Source: Sarcophilus harrisii (taxonomy: Eukaryota; Chordata; Mammalia; Dasyuromorphia; Dasyuridae). Taken from it: a DNA stretch of 64,000 nt. Both the position numbers and the translations under genes were made by a program. The DNA lies in assembly GCF_902635505.1 (NCBI RefSeq), contig NC_045429.1, positions 432,787,669-432,851,668 on the forward strand, in the 5' to 3' direction. The notes beneath the pieces are model-generated. The model was given only the letters and a program-made list of their open reading frames with translations, ran no database searches and was not told the DNA's origin. Of this stretch, positions 44,871 through 57,000 are shown in pieces (the stretch's first letter is position 1; every line of letters begins with the position of its first letter).

Positions 44871-45589
44871 CAATCCTAAACCATGATGAGGAATTGGAGA
44901 AGCATTGTAGTAGAGAAATATATGGTTCTTCAAAGTTCTGTTTAAAGACTAAGCTTTTCCCTAAGGAATCTATATCTTGAATTTAAATGCCAGAGATCCT
45001 GAGCAGACTTAGAACAAGAGAAGTAGAAGAGCATGATCATACTAACAGCTAACTTTTAGATAGCAGGGCAAGGTTTGTCAGGTCATACAAAATCATTACA
45101 AATCTATACAAATATTATCTTATTTTAAGCTCACAATAACCTTGAGATATAACCTGGGGATATCCCCATTTTACATGTCTAATCTCAAATTTGAATTCAG
45201 GTATTTTTGACTCCAGATCCTGAACTCTACCTTTTTACCTACCTCTAACTCTAGGTACTTTACAAAGTGATAACAGCTTTGACTGTTTGGATAGGCTAAT
45301 CGATTTGGAAGAAAATTTCAATTCCATTATAAATTAAATTAAAAAATTATCCTGGTCAATTGAAATTTCAAGGTATGAAGACAGAACCTCACACTTAGCA
45401 GGTCTGTGTTAACAACAGAGAACATAGTTATACAAAAAAAAAAAAAAAAAAAAAAGTACAGAGCCACTTTAGTTCAGAGAAATAAAACAGCACCTGTAAT
45501 TATTATTGAGTCTATCCTATCTAGACACATCTTAACCACCAGATGGCCCATAGGTGTTGGGAACTGTCCAGTTAATATATTAAGTTTTT

Positions 45590-45840
45590 GTCGTTATTCT
45601 TTGTTTTTTGTTCTTGAAAAGGACCATGACATCAAGAGAGTGATGCCATTTACATGCAAGGGAATTGGATTTCAGTGAGAGTGAGCTGTGCAAGTCACCA
45701 GCCCCAATCTCTCCTCCAGAGCCATTTGGGTCCTGGTAGCCAGTTGTATATCAGGATGTCTGGAGATGGCCCTGGATGCAGTGGGAGACCTTGGAAAAAA
45801 GGCCAAAGTCTTTAGTGCGTCTCGGTTTGATTGATTAAAT
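45590..45840 (-). mobile_element. Marsupial SINE-like repeat, antisense copy
   Basis: Contains TTGAAAAGGACCATGACATC, CAGAGCCATTTGGGTCCTGG and GGAGATGGCCCTGGATGCAG, the antisense of boxes seen at 30950-31210. Confidence 0.65.
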
Positions 45841-46510
45841 TAGTGACTAAGGTTAGGTAAGAAATGAGTTAAATATATTCACATCACTAAAATTCAAGTA
45901 ATAAGACAATAAAAAGCCCCAAGGTTTCAGTGATACAAGCTCAATGGATTTAATATGATTATGATTGTAATTATTTAGCATTTGCAACTGAATCCTACCA
46001 TTGAATCCAAGGATTCTGACTCCAAATTCTGTACTTTTTCCATTAACGATCAGTCACCTCTAATTTCTACACAGGGATGAGAATTTAAACTAGTAGAAAT
46101 AAGCTGTTAACATTTTGTAAGGGAATTTGTTCTTGAAAATACACGATCTCATCATAGGAAAATGGCGATAAGGAGTTGTTTAACTGTTAAAAGGAAGCCT
46201 CACAGGATGTCACACAAGATGAGCAGACACGGATGGACTGTGATGTGCAGATACCATGACATTATCTCCCCAGACCCAAACCCACTCCACTATCATTTTT
46301 TCAGGCACTCTCATCCTTGCAGCCATCTCACAACCTCAAAGCCATCATTACTCTTCACTTTCCCTTACTTTTCATCATCAATCAGTTTCTACATCTTTAC
46401 CAGTTTCAGAGCACATTTCCACCATCTCTCCCTTTCTCTCCATTCACACAAACACTACCCATAAGTTTAGCTCCTCATCATCTCTTCCTGGACATAATTT
46501 TCCATTTGTT

Positions 46511-46621
46511 CTCTTGGTTTAAAGACGGGAGGGACATTACGCTCTTATTTTCCACTATCTGTATGCTCTTGGTTTAAAGACAGGAGGGACATTACGCTCT
46601 TGATTTTCCACTATCTGTGTG
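46511..46621. repeat. Tandem duplication, 55-bp unit, two copies
   Basis: CTCTTGGTTTAAAGACGGGA through TCCACTATCTGTATG is repeated from 46566 with only a few changes (ACGGGA to ACAGGA, one added G, GTAT to GTGT). Confidence 0.93.
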
Positions 46622-47415
46622 CCCTTGGACTGGATTCCATCATCACGTTCCTTGGAAACCTCTTCAACATGAAACAACATCATCATCAAGATTACATGAG
46701 CTTTGGTATTCAGACCTCTGCAGAATTGCCGAATATAGTCACAAAGCCACTTGCGTTCCAGGATACTTCTGAGTTCGGTCACAATCAGATTAAAGTATCT
46801 TTGGGAAATATTTAACAAAATAAATCAAATGCAGTTTTAAAAAAAAAAAGATGATATTATATTTTGTCTCAGAACCAGTAGGGAGCCCGAGAAGTTGACT
46901 GGGGAGAAGAGTCCCACTCAGAGATTCCTTTAGGAAAATCTGTTTAGCAGCCAGCTGAAGGGTGGTTTCCAAGGTGTGGAAGGACCTTAGAGGTACTGGT
47001 CCAATCCCGTTACAGATGAATGGGGTCATGCTCAAGGAGAAAGGGGAGGAAGATTGGGATTTGTTTGCTCCCAAAAGGATCTCTGCTAGCACATGCTGAC
47101 TTGGGTTTAAAATAAATAATATTATCTATGTTTTACTGTATTTGATTTTTGTTAAATATTTCAAATAATATTCATCTACATCTCATCCTTAAAAATGTTT
47201 TAATTTCTATTTTTGGGGTTTAGGGTCTACATCTAATGTAGTACATTATAAGTATTAGTGTATTGTAGTAATGTATATTAAATACACAATTTGTAAATAA
47301 GTATAATACATATAAGCGTACGCATACACGTGTGTACGTAGGTATCGTGTGAGTATGGGGGTGGGGTCTATATGTATGCATTCATTGCAAAAACCCATTG
47401 GGGGGGTTGGATGTT

Positions 47416-47733
47416 TTTTTTTTGAGTATGAAAATCATGTTTATTTTCTCAGACATAAGTCTTGCAGCTTGATTTTACTTTTTTAAAAAATTATAATAAC
47501 TTTTTATTGACAGAACCCATGCCAGGGTAATTTTTTACAACATTATCCCTTGCACTCACTTCTGTTCCGATTTTTCCCCTCCCTCCCTCCACCCTCTCCC
47601 CAAAGATGGCAGGCCGTCCTATACATGTTAAATAGGTTACAGTAGATCTTGGATACAATACATGTGTGCAGATCCAAACAGTTTTCTTGTTGCACAGGGA
47701 GAACTGGATTCAGAAGGTAAAAATAACCTGGGA
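47416..47733 (-). mobile_element. Antisense L1 3' end carrying a likely 3' transduction
   Basis: The 13-bp duplication GGGGTTGGATGTT is at 47403-47415 and 47734-47746. Read on the minus strand, the insert is a 5'-truncated L1 3'UTR ending with its own CAATAAAAAGTTATTATAA. It then has a short A-run, about 55 bp of non-L1 sequence (47424-47478), a second AATAAA (47440-47445) and a poly-A. That layout is what read-through of the L1 signal into flanking DNA produces. Lies 280 bp upstream of the TEFM start codon. Confidence 0.82.
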
Positions 47734-47907
47734 GGGGTTGGATGTTCTTAAAAAACTAGTTTACTCAAAGTAGCTTCAGATTTGGGAGAAAGCCCCGCCC
47801 CTGTCCTGCCCCAGAGTGGCCGCCAGGGTGCACCAGAGTGCCCAGTCCTCCCCAGCTCCTCTCCCGGAACCGGACTGCAGGCCGGAACGTTCGTGCAGAG
47901 CTCTAGA

Positions 47908-47980
47908 GCCGGAAGTCCTCTTTTAAGGGAGCAACTTCGCCGGAAGTCCTCTTTTAAAGGCGCAACTTCGCCGGAAGTCA
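47908..47980 (+). promoter_or_regulatory. TEFM: Triple ETS/GABP (NRF-2) site array on a 31-bp tandem repeat
   Basis: CCGGAAGT occurs at 47909-47916, 47940-47947 and 47971-47978, exactly 31 bp apart. The unit also repeats CCTCTTTTAA and GCAACTTCG. CCGGAAGT is the classic ETS/GABPA core, and GABP is known to drive nuclear genes for mitochondrial transcription. Function here is inferred. Confidence 0.85.
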
Positions 47981-48012
47981 GGCCCCGTGGTTGGATACGC
48001 GGTGATTTCAAC

Positions 48013-48049
48013 ATGAGTTTCCCGGGCGTCCTGCGTCTGTTCCCGGGAG
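48013..48049 (+). CDS. TEFM: TEFM coding exon 1
   Basis: 37 nt: MSFPGVLRLFPG plus one base, donor gtaaga. Short first coding exon carrying the start of the targeting peptide, as I recall for the human gene. Sequence differs from the human N-terminus, as is usual for transit peptides. Confidence 0.9.
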
Positions 48050-51000
48050 GTAAGAAGATCCTCGGCCCGTTGCGGGCGACGCTGTGTCCGTCCTGTTGAG
48101 GCTCTTGTGCGCTCCGCTGGCCGTCAGGCCCGAGAGCGAGAGGGGCGTGAATCCCCTTTCTTCTCCCAGGCGAGGAATGCTCACCCTCTGCGCTCCCTCT
48201 CCTTCCCTCGGTCCTTCCCCGCCCCTCCTTCCTCCTCTTTACCTCCACGATCCGACCCCCTTCTTTCCCTTCCCTTCCCCCTCTCCCCTTTCCCTTCCCC
48301 TCCCCCTCTCCCCCTTCCCTTCCCCTCCCCCTCTCTGACTTTCCTTCCCCCCCCCCCACGTGGAGCGTTTGCACGTTCCCCTCCCCCCCATTTCTATTTA
48401 TTTATTTTTATCCTTTACTTTTCCAACAAACGTTGGAAATTCTTTCCCTGCTTCCCGCTCTCTCCCCACCCAGGGAAAAGACGCGCGATATTTCCATTAT
48501 ACATATGAAGTCACAGAAAACGTTTCTGTTGTAGCCACATTTAAAGGGCAAAATAAAACAAAAAAAATAAATTAAAAAAGTGAGAAAATCATACTAAGGT
48601 TCGCGCTTGGGCTTCACCAATTCTTTCTCTGGAACTGGGCAGCCTTTTTTTTTCCTTCCTAAGACCCCTGGAGCCGCCTGCGTCCTTGTAGTGATCAGAG
48701 TAGCCCAGCCTTTCCCAACTGATCATCACACGCCGGTGCCGTTACCGGGGCCAGTGGCCCCCTGCTCTGCTCCCTTCCCCCATAATCCTACACCACAGCT
48801 TATTCAGCCGCTCCTCAGTGGGTGGGCAGCCCTTCAATTTCCAGTTCTCCGATAGCACAAAAAAGCTGCTAGAAATATTTTTGCGCATATAAGCTGCTTT
48901 CTTTTTTCTTTCATCTCTTTGGATACAGACGTAGAAATGGTATAAGTTTTTATAGTCTTTTGGGTCTAAATCCAAATAGTCTTCCAAAGTGGTCGGAGAG
49001 TTAGTTCCCTCCAACAAGTCCTGTTGTACCTGTGCTTCTCTCCTCCCCTCCAGCATTTGTCATTTCTGGTAATTATAAAGTGGTATCTCAGAGATGTTTT
49101 AATTTGTATTTCTTTATTCAATAGTGATTTAGAATATGTATTTATATGACTAGATATCTTGATTTTTTTCTGAAACTTCCTGTTTATTTGACCATTTATC
49201 ATTTGGGGAATGGCTCTGATTTTTATAAATTCGATTCAGTTCTTTATACAGCATATATATATATATACACACGTTTAAGAAATGAGGATTTTATCAAGAA
49301 GTATTTGCTATTAAAATTTTTAATATTTCTTCATTATATATGGTATCTTTTAGTATAATGTAGTTTCCCTGACTATCACTTTTAATTAGGCATGTTTAAA
49401 CTCTTGTTGACTGATCTAGTAATGATAAAGTACTTGGAAGTTCATATATCAAATTCCCAAATAGGAATGTAAACAGTTTAATTTTATTGACCTTATGATT
49501 ATTCTTTTGTGTTTACCTTTCAATGCTTTCTTGAGTCTTGTGTTTGCATTTTCTTTTCAGCTGTTTTTTTTTTTAATCAGAAATGCCTGAAAGTCCTCCA
49601 TTTCTTTCTTTTCTTTTTTTTTTTTTTAATAACTTTTTATTGACATAACCCATGCCAGGGTAATTTTTTTTTATAACATTATCCCTTGCACTCACTTCTG
49701 TTCCGATTTTTCCCTCCCACCCTCCACCCCCTCCCCTAAGATGGCAAGCAGTACTATATATGTTGAATATGTCGTAGTATAGCCTAGATCCTCCATTTCT
49801 TTAAGTATTTTTTCTTCTGAAGGATTAGACTCAGTTTTGCAGAGTAGGTAATTCATGGTTGTAATCCTAGTTCCTTTGCCTTCTAGAATATGATATTCCA
49901 AGGCCTGAACATGAAAGCCACTAAATCTTGTGTGATCTTGACTATGATTCTATGATATTTGAATTGTTTCTTTCTGGCTGCTTGAAATATTTTCTCTTTC
50001 ACCGGCAACTCAAGAATTTGGCTATAATATTTCCGGGAATTTTTATTTTGGGATCTCTTTCAGGTAGATTCTTTCCATTTCTAGTATACTCTTTGGTTCT
50101 AAGATATCAAGGGAATTTTCTTGATAATTTCTTGAAATATGATATCTTTCACCGGCAGCTCAAGAATTTGGCTATAATATTTCCGGGAATTTTTATTTTG
50201 GGATCTCTTTCAGGTAGATTCTTTCCATTTCTAGTTTACTCTTTGGTTCTAAGATATCAAGGGAATTTTTCTTGATAATTTCTTGAAATATGATATCTAG
50301 CCTTTTTCTTTGATCGAGTCTTTTAGGCAATTCAGTTATTCTGTTTTCCAGATTGGTTGTTTTTCTGATGAGAAGTCACATTTTTTTTTCTGTTTTTGCC
50401 TTCTTTTGACTTTGTTTTATTGTTTCCTGATGTCTCATCATTAGCTTGCATTTGCCCATTTCTAATTTTTAAGGAATTACATTCTTCAGTGAATTTGTAT
50501 AACTCTGTCTATTTGGCCAGTTCTGCTTTCTAAGGAGTTCTTTTCTTCAGTGAATTTTTGTATCTTTTTCTATCTGGCCAATTTTGCATTTTAAGCTACT
50601 TTCTTCAGTATTGGGGGGGGGGTGCTCTTTTACCAAATAGTTAACTTTCTTTTCATAATTTTCTTGCATTATTCTTGCTTCATTTTCCAATTTTCCCTCT
50701 ACTTTATTATTTTTTCTTTAACTCTTCTTGGAATTCTCATTGGGTTTGGTTCCAATTAATATTTTTTTCTTTAAGGCATTTTATGTAGCTATTTTCACAT
50801 TGATACAGTCTTCTGAGTTTGTGTTTTGGTCTTCCTTGCCACCATAATAGCTTTTTGTAGTCAGATTCTTTTTTTGTTGTTTGCTTATTTTTCCAGAATA
50901 ATTTTTTTACTTTTAACTTTATGTTAAAGTTGGACTCTAATCAGGGAATTTGACATGGAGACATTGAACCAAGCCATGTTTTCTCATTCATACTGGTATT

Positions 51001-54000
51001 TTCACAGCTTGTACTTCCAGGGTATTGTGATTAGGGAATGATGTGATTTGCACTCTCGTCTTTACACAGGAAAGGCCTCTGCCTGCAATTATAAGTTCTA
51101 GTGATCCTTATTGTTTTGGAACAGTGACTAGGGCCCCTGCTTTCTTGTGTCTTTTTTTTTTTTTTTTTTTTGCCCTGGAATTGTGACCCAGAACTGCATA
51201 TTGCCAATCAGCACTGGCTTCATCCAGTGCTAGCAGAGGGTCCCCAGTATTCTCTTTCTGACTAGTTATCTGATCCCTTCATCATCTCTGGGTTGAGAAC
51301 TTGGAAAGCTTCTGCTGCTGCCTCTATTGCCACTACCACATGTCTGACAATTCCACCCCAATGCATACCCTTTTAAAAATTTATTTTAAATAATTTTAAA
51401 ATTATTAAAGCTTTTAATTTTCAAAACATACACATGGATCATTTTTCAACACAGATTCTTAAAAACGCTTGTGTTCCAAATTCCTCCCCTTCCCTGACCC
51501 CCTTCCCTAGATGGCAAGTAATCTAATATGTGTTAAACCCAACATATGCATACATATTTATACAATTATCATGCCAATGCATAGACTTTTAAAAGTTTTC
51601 TTAAACTGCCTTGAAAATGTCTGAAAAATGTCTTGCTCTAACTTTTGTTGGCTAGGCTGTTCCAAAATTTGATTTGAGGCGATTTCCAGTCATTTAGAGG
51701 GGAAGGTGGGGGCGGGGGCTGCCACTAATCCACTCTCTTGGCTCTGTAGGTCCTTTCAGCAGACTTGCCCAGTCCAAGGTTGTTTTGCATTGAAGATAAA
51801 GCTCTTTAGAGGGAATCAAATTTAACTTAACAGATTCTCCTCCCTACCATGTGCACAAAAATAAATATATGACTAGATAAGGAAATAAGGTTTAGGGCCT
51901 CCACCTAGTGAGAAAGGAGAGAGGAACTTGTGGCAGGGGACCACACACCAGAGTAGTTATCTGGTGAGAAGAATGCTAGATCTGGATTAAGAGGGCTCAA
52001 AGTCTGGCCCTGCCATTTATAATGTTGCTACTGGGCGACTTTGGGCAAATTCCTGAAATTCTCTGTTTTGTCTTTAATCATTCGTAAGATAAGAAGGCAA
52101 TTTTTGACCTTTTTTTGTGTCAGGGACCCCTATGGCAATCTGGTCAAACCTTCTCAGAGTCATGTTTAATAAAAAACATGAGATTACAAAAGAAATGAGA
52201 TGTTGAAGTATGGTTCAATATCGATATATATATATTTTAAATCACAATTAAATTCACAGACTCTGGGTTAAGAACTCCTGGATTTGATAAACTCTTAATA
52301 CTTTTGGCTTTAAATATATGATCCTATGATTTCAATTATTTTTTCCCATTTTAGGAAAGTGGAAATATTTTCAGGTTGCAATGTGTCCATCTTTGTACCA
52401 GCCTTTGTTCTCCTGCTGTCAGAGAAAATCCATAGCACCAATGAAGAAAACAGACTTTGTTTCAGCTTCCTCAGATGACAGCTTAAAGGACACTGGGGAA
52501 AAGTTGGAAGACCTCTACTCTTCTGAACAGAAATCAGCTATTTTGCACGTGCTCAACACCGCATCTGTGAATGAACTTGCCGCTTTTACATTTCTTCGAG
52601 GAAGGAAGTCTGTCAACATTGTAAAACATAGGGAAAAGTATGGACCTTTTCAAGACTTGAAAAGCTTAATGGAAGTGCCTTTGTTTCAGTTTAAAATTAC
52701 AGTAAAAGTGTGTAACTCAATTCTACTGCCAGAATCGAAAAGGGAAAAAAAAGAGAAAATAGTACCAGAAAATCGGTCTTTAGGAAAGGTTGTTAAACCA
52801 GTAATAGAAAGAAAGAAGCTTCAGGTATGCCCGTTTCTTAAAATCTGTCTTAATTTTTCCATGTAAATCAGTGTGATGGGTGATTCAAAAAAACAAAAAC
52901 AAAAAATTGTCCCTGCCCTCAAGAGCTTTTGATCTATTTGGAGATCCAAGATTTATACATAAGCACTTAATATATACCCATAAACTATTCATTAGCAATA
53001 TGTGCTGAGTACTAAGAAACTAAGTGTCATTAGTGAGCCAGGAAGTGAGACAGAACTGTGAGCTTAATTAGTCAGGGAAAGCTTCCTTGATCTTGAAGCA
53101 AAGGCAAGATTTGGAAATGAGAAGGGAGTGAGAAATAAAAATAGCTTGTTTAAAGGATGGCAAATAGAGGATTCAAAGAATGTGGCTGGGACAAAGTGGC
53201 AAGGTATTACGAGAGGGGTATTGAGAAACTAAGTTATTAAAGTATATTAGGGCCAGATTTCAGAGCACTGAATGATGCTAAAAGGATAAAAGAAAGAAAG
53301 AAACTGTGCCTGTCCTTACGTTTATATTCTAATAGAGTAAATACAACATAGAGTCATAGATTTAAAGCCACAAGAGAGTTTAGCCAAACCCTTTGTATTA
53401 CAGATAGAAAAACAGGCCTAGAGAGGATATGACTTGTGCAAAGTTACATTTGTGTGTAGAAAATTAGACATAAAATACATGAAGTGTAATTCCTAGGGGA
53501 GGGGCACTAGCAAGTGTTGTGACTATAACAGATTTCCTGTAGATGTCGCTTTGGCTGATAGCTAAGGATTCTAAAAGGCAGAGGTGAGGAAGACGTGAAC
53601 CACAGCCTGGGCAAAATCACAGAGATAGATAGGAGATGGACAGTTGTCGCTGAAATGGAGCGTGAAGGCAGAAGAATAATGCAGGATGGAACCAGGTTAG
53701 GAGGGTCCTGGAGTTGATCCAACAGGAAAGACATTAAACAGTCATTGAAAGAGAAACCATTAAAGAATTATTTATCCCAGTGGTGTCCAACTTGATGGCT
53801 GTGCCATTACTGCAGAGTGTCTGCAGATCTGTGCAAATTAAGTCTTGTTGTGTTTATCTGAATTGCTAACAAACAAAAACAGGCTAACAGCCTGACTTTC
53901 CAATAAGCCCATGGACTTTCTGTAGATTCAATGCCTTGCACATTTTTGTATATGGTTTTCAAATATGCATATAATTGTGATTAATAAAATATAAATTCAT

Positions 54001-57000
54001 AAGGGTTTCTTTTAGTTTCTCTATGTCTTCTCAGTAATTGGTTCCTTATAGGTAAGGATACCTGCCATCACTTGTGGGCATTTGAAATGTTTTGATATTA
54101 AAGAGGTTCTGATCTTAAAAGAGGCCAGGACCCACTGATTCTGTCAGCACCCAAGACCTGTTAGAAAGGCAACTTTTCTTTTATATCTCCTGTTTCTCAG
54201 TAGAACTTTTGTATTGTTTCCAAAGCAAGATTTAGTTCTTTTACTTCCTACCAATTGAAAAATTAGTTCCTATCCTTTATTTCTGAATACGATTCCAAGG
54301 CTTACTACAGTGAAATGAAAGGATATCAATCTTGTGTCTTTCAGTTGCATCTCTGGAGGCAAGGCATGACCATATTCTAAAGCTTATATTGTAGTGCTTT
54401 TCAGGCCTTAGAAATGTTATGATGACTTCTTTTTATGCTTGGCATATTATCTATATTATTTGTGAGTAACAAAAGACTAGACATTTAGAAGGTGATTCAG
54501 GTGTGACATCTGTAGAAAGGGAATCTTTTACAATGTGTACGATCCTCAAGGATATTAGCAGTTGAACCATATTTTTTTATTTATTTTAGGAAGCTGATAG
54601 TATTGTATCTATTGTTTTTGGCAAAGAAAAAATTGCCTGGACTCATCTTGATAACAGACTAACAGTTCTTGGCTGGCAACAAAGAAATAAATTTAAGTTG
54701 ATGAAAGAAACAAATAGACCATCTATGTATCTGGAAACGGTAAGTTGTCTTTCCCAGAGTCTAGCTCCCAAAGCCTTCTTTGTCCTATTCTTCCCTACAT
54801 TGTGAAGACACAGCAGAGCGTAGTCAGTCCTTGGATTCCATCTAATTTTTTTATGTTTGTCTTCACCTAAATGGTTGGATCCTCCATCCCTTTGGATCTT
54901 CATTCATAGTTGGCTCTAGAAATAGCAATTTTACAATTTAGTAGGGACTAAAGTTTTTATAAATGAGCACAAGAAAAAATGGTACTAAATTATAAAATTG
55001 TAAATTTTTCAAAATGTCCTCACCACCTTATATTGTGATAATTGACATTTACACAAGACTTTAAAGTATACCATGCTTTCTATGTATGTTATTTAGTCTA
55101 AGCCCCACAGCAGTCTGATGACAGTAGTAGCTGAAGGTTCTGTCATTCCTGTTTTACAGATGAGAAAAATAAATCCCATTTTAGGTGAATTGATTTGGCT
55201 GTGGTCACACATTTAGAGTTAAAGGTGGCATATGTTCCTAAATCTTCCTAACTTCAGGCATGTTATCCATGTCTTAACTTTTGAAAGAGCCTCCATATTT
55301 TTATTTACTGTTCCTTTTGAATGGAGGAGATGGATAAGATAAGTCTTACTAATCACTTTGTGGTTGTTTTTTCCTGTTACCATTAGAGGCAAGTGACTTT
55401 GCCTGTAAATTAAGAGCTGGCAAAGTGAGGATTAGGACACAGATGTCCTTAGTTTTGTCCCATATTTCCTATTTAAAAAAAAAGAAATTAGGAGAGCATG
55501 GAAAAATTTTACCTTTTAGATCTGTGGATAAGGGTGCATCATTCCCTGCTTCAAATGAGATAGAGAGGATCAAGGGAAGTAAAATAGATAATTTTGATTT
55601 CATTCAATCAAAATGTTTTTAAAATGTATAACATATCATCAGATTGCTTGCTATCTTAGGGGAGGGGAAGGGGAAGGAAGGAGAGACAAAAAATTTGGAA
55701 CTCAAAATCTTACAAAAATGAATGTTAAGCATATATTTTAACATATTCAACATGTATTGGACTACCTGCCATCTGGGGGAAGGGGTGGAGGGAAGGAGGG
55801 GAAAAGTTGAAACAAGGTTTTGCAAGGGTCAAAGTTGAAAAATTACCCATGCATGTTTTGTAAATAAAAAGTCAGAATAAAATAAAAAATAAAACAAGTG
55901 AATGTTAAAAACTATCTTTACATGTAATTGGAAAAACAAAATACTGTTAAGTGGGAAAATAAACAAAAATAACATTTTTGTACAAACAAAATCAGTGTAG
56001 GCAAGATTAAAAAGAAGGTAAAAAGCTGAGGAAAAAATTTTACAGTGGATTTTGCTGATAAAGGTCTCATTTATCAGATATATAGGGAACTGAATCGAAT
56101 TTATAAAAATATGACTCATTTCCCCAATAACACTTGGTCAAAGATTATGAACAGTCAGTTTTCAGAAGCTATTAACAATTACATGAAAAAAGGCTCTTAA
56201 GTCACTACTAATTAGAGAAAGGAAAATTAAAACCTCACACCCACTAGGTTGGTTATTAAGACAGGAAAACAATAAATGCTAGAGGGGATGTAGGAACACT
56301 AATTCACTGTAAGTGGAGCTTATGAATATGTCCAATCATTCTGAAGAAGAATTTAGAGTGATGCACAGAGCTATAAAACTGCATATCTTTTGACTCAGCA
56401 ATAATATGTGTATATACTGTAAGGTCTGTATTGCAGAGAACAAAGAAAAAGGAAAACGACATTTTTGTACAAAAATATTTATAGTAGCACTTTTTGTGAT
56501 GGCAAAGAATTGGAAATTGAGGGGATGTTATCAGTTGGGGATTGGCTGAATCAATTGTGGTATTTAATTGTGATAGGATACTATTTATTATGCAGTAAGA
56601 AATATGAAGAGAATAGTTCTGGAAAAACCTGGAAAGATTTATATGAATTGATGCAAAATTAAGTGAGCATAACATTCCACATAGTTACAGCAATGTTATA
56701 ACGATAATCAACTGTGAAGGACGTAGCTATTCTGATCAATACATTGTCCTAAGACGATGAGAAAAACTGGTCATTCTGAGTGCAGACCAAAGCATTGTTT
56801 TCACTATTTTTTCCTACTTTTTTTTTTTTGGCAACATATGGAAATGTTTTGCATGATTTCACATCTAACACCTTTTGCCTTCTCAGTGGATAAGGAAGGA
56901 ATGGGAGGGAGAGAAAGAATTCAGAAAGCAAGGGGCAGCTAGTTGGTGTAGTGAATAGAGCACCAGCCCTAAAGTTAGGAAGATCTGAGTTCAAATCTGG

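Larger units (their letters stand above)
44871..47402. other. Intergenic, TEFM side
   Basis: MIR-like about 45040-45245. A-run 45428-45453. Antisense marsupial SINE-like repeat 45590-45840. L2-like pyrimidine-rich segment about 46230-46500. 55-bp tandem duplication 46511-46621. 46800-46850 shares TATTTAACAAAATAAAT with two old elements elsewhere. Alternating purine-pyrimidine stretch with CGTACGCATACACGTGTGTA near 47317-47340. The rest is unassigned. Confidence 0.5.
47770..48190 (+). promoter_or_regulatory. TEFM: TEFM promoter CpG island
   Basis: CpG- and GC-rich block around TEFM exon 1 with GCCCCGCCCC near 47793 and no TATA box. It contains the ETS-type array at 47909-47978. The transcription start is not fixed but should lie within or just after the array, given the short distance to the ATG at 48013. 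Confidence 0.78.
48050..52354 (+). other. TEFM intron 1: C-rich tract, antisense L1 pieces, hAT
   Basis: C-rich tract 48177-48360. Antisense L1 ORF2 C-terminus and upstream pieces about 48740-49555. Young antisense L1 49608-49788. Antisense L1 ORF1-like sequence about 49803-50600 with a 150-bp tandem duplication, then related coiled-coil-coding-like sequence to about 51000. T-run 51150-51172. Antisense L1 3'UTR about 51395-51575. hAT-like element 52101-52280. Nothing recognised in 51180-51390 and 51580-52100. Confidence 0.6.

Noticed and set aside
47748-48374. 208-codon minus-strand ORF across the TEFM promoter
   Set aside because: Glu/Gly/Arg-rich end comes from the C-rich tract and the rest is promoter island. 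No domain seen.
49928-50275. 115-codon ORF
   Set aside because: Antisense reading of an L1 ORF1-like segment with an internal tandem duplication.
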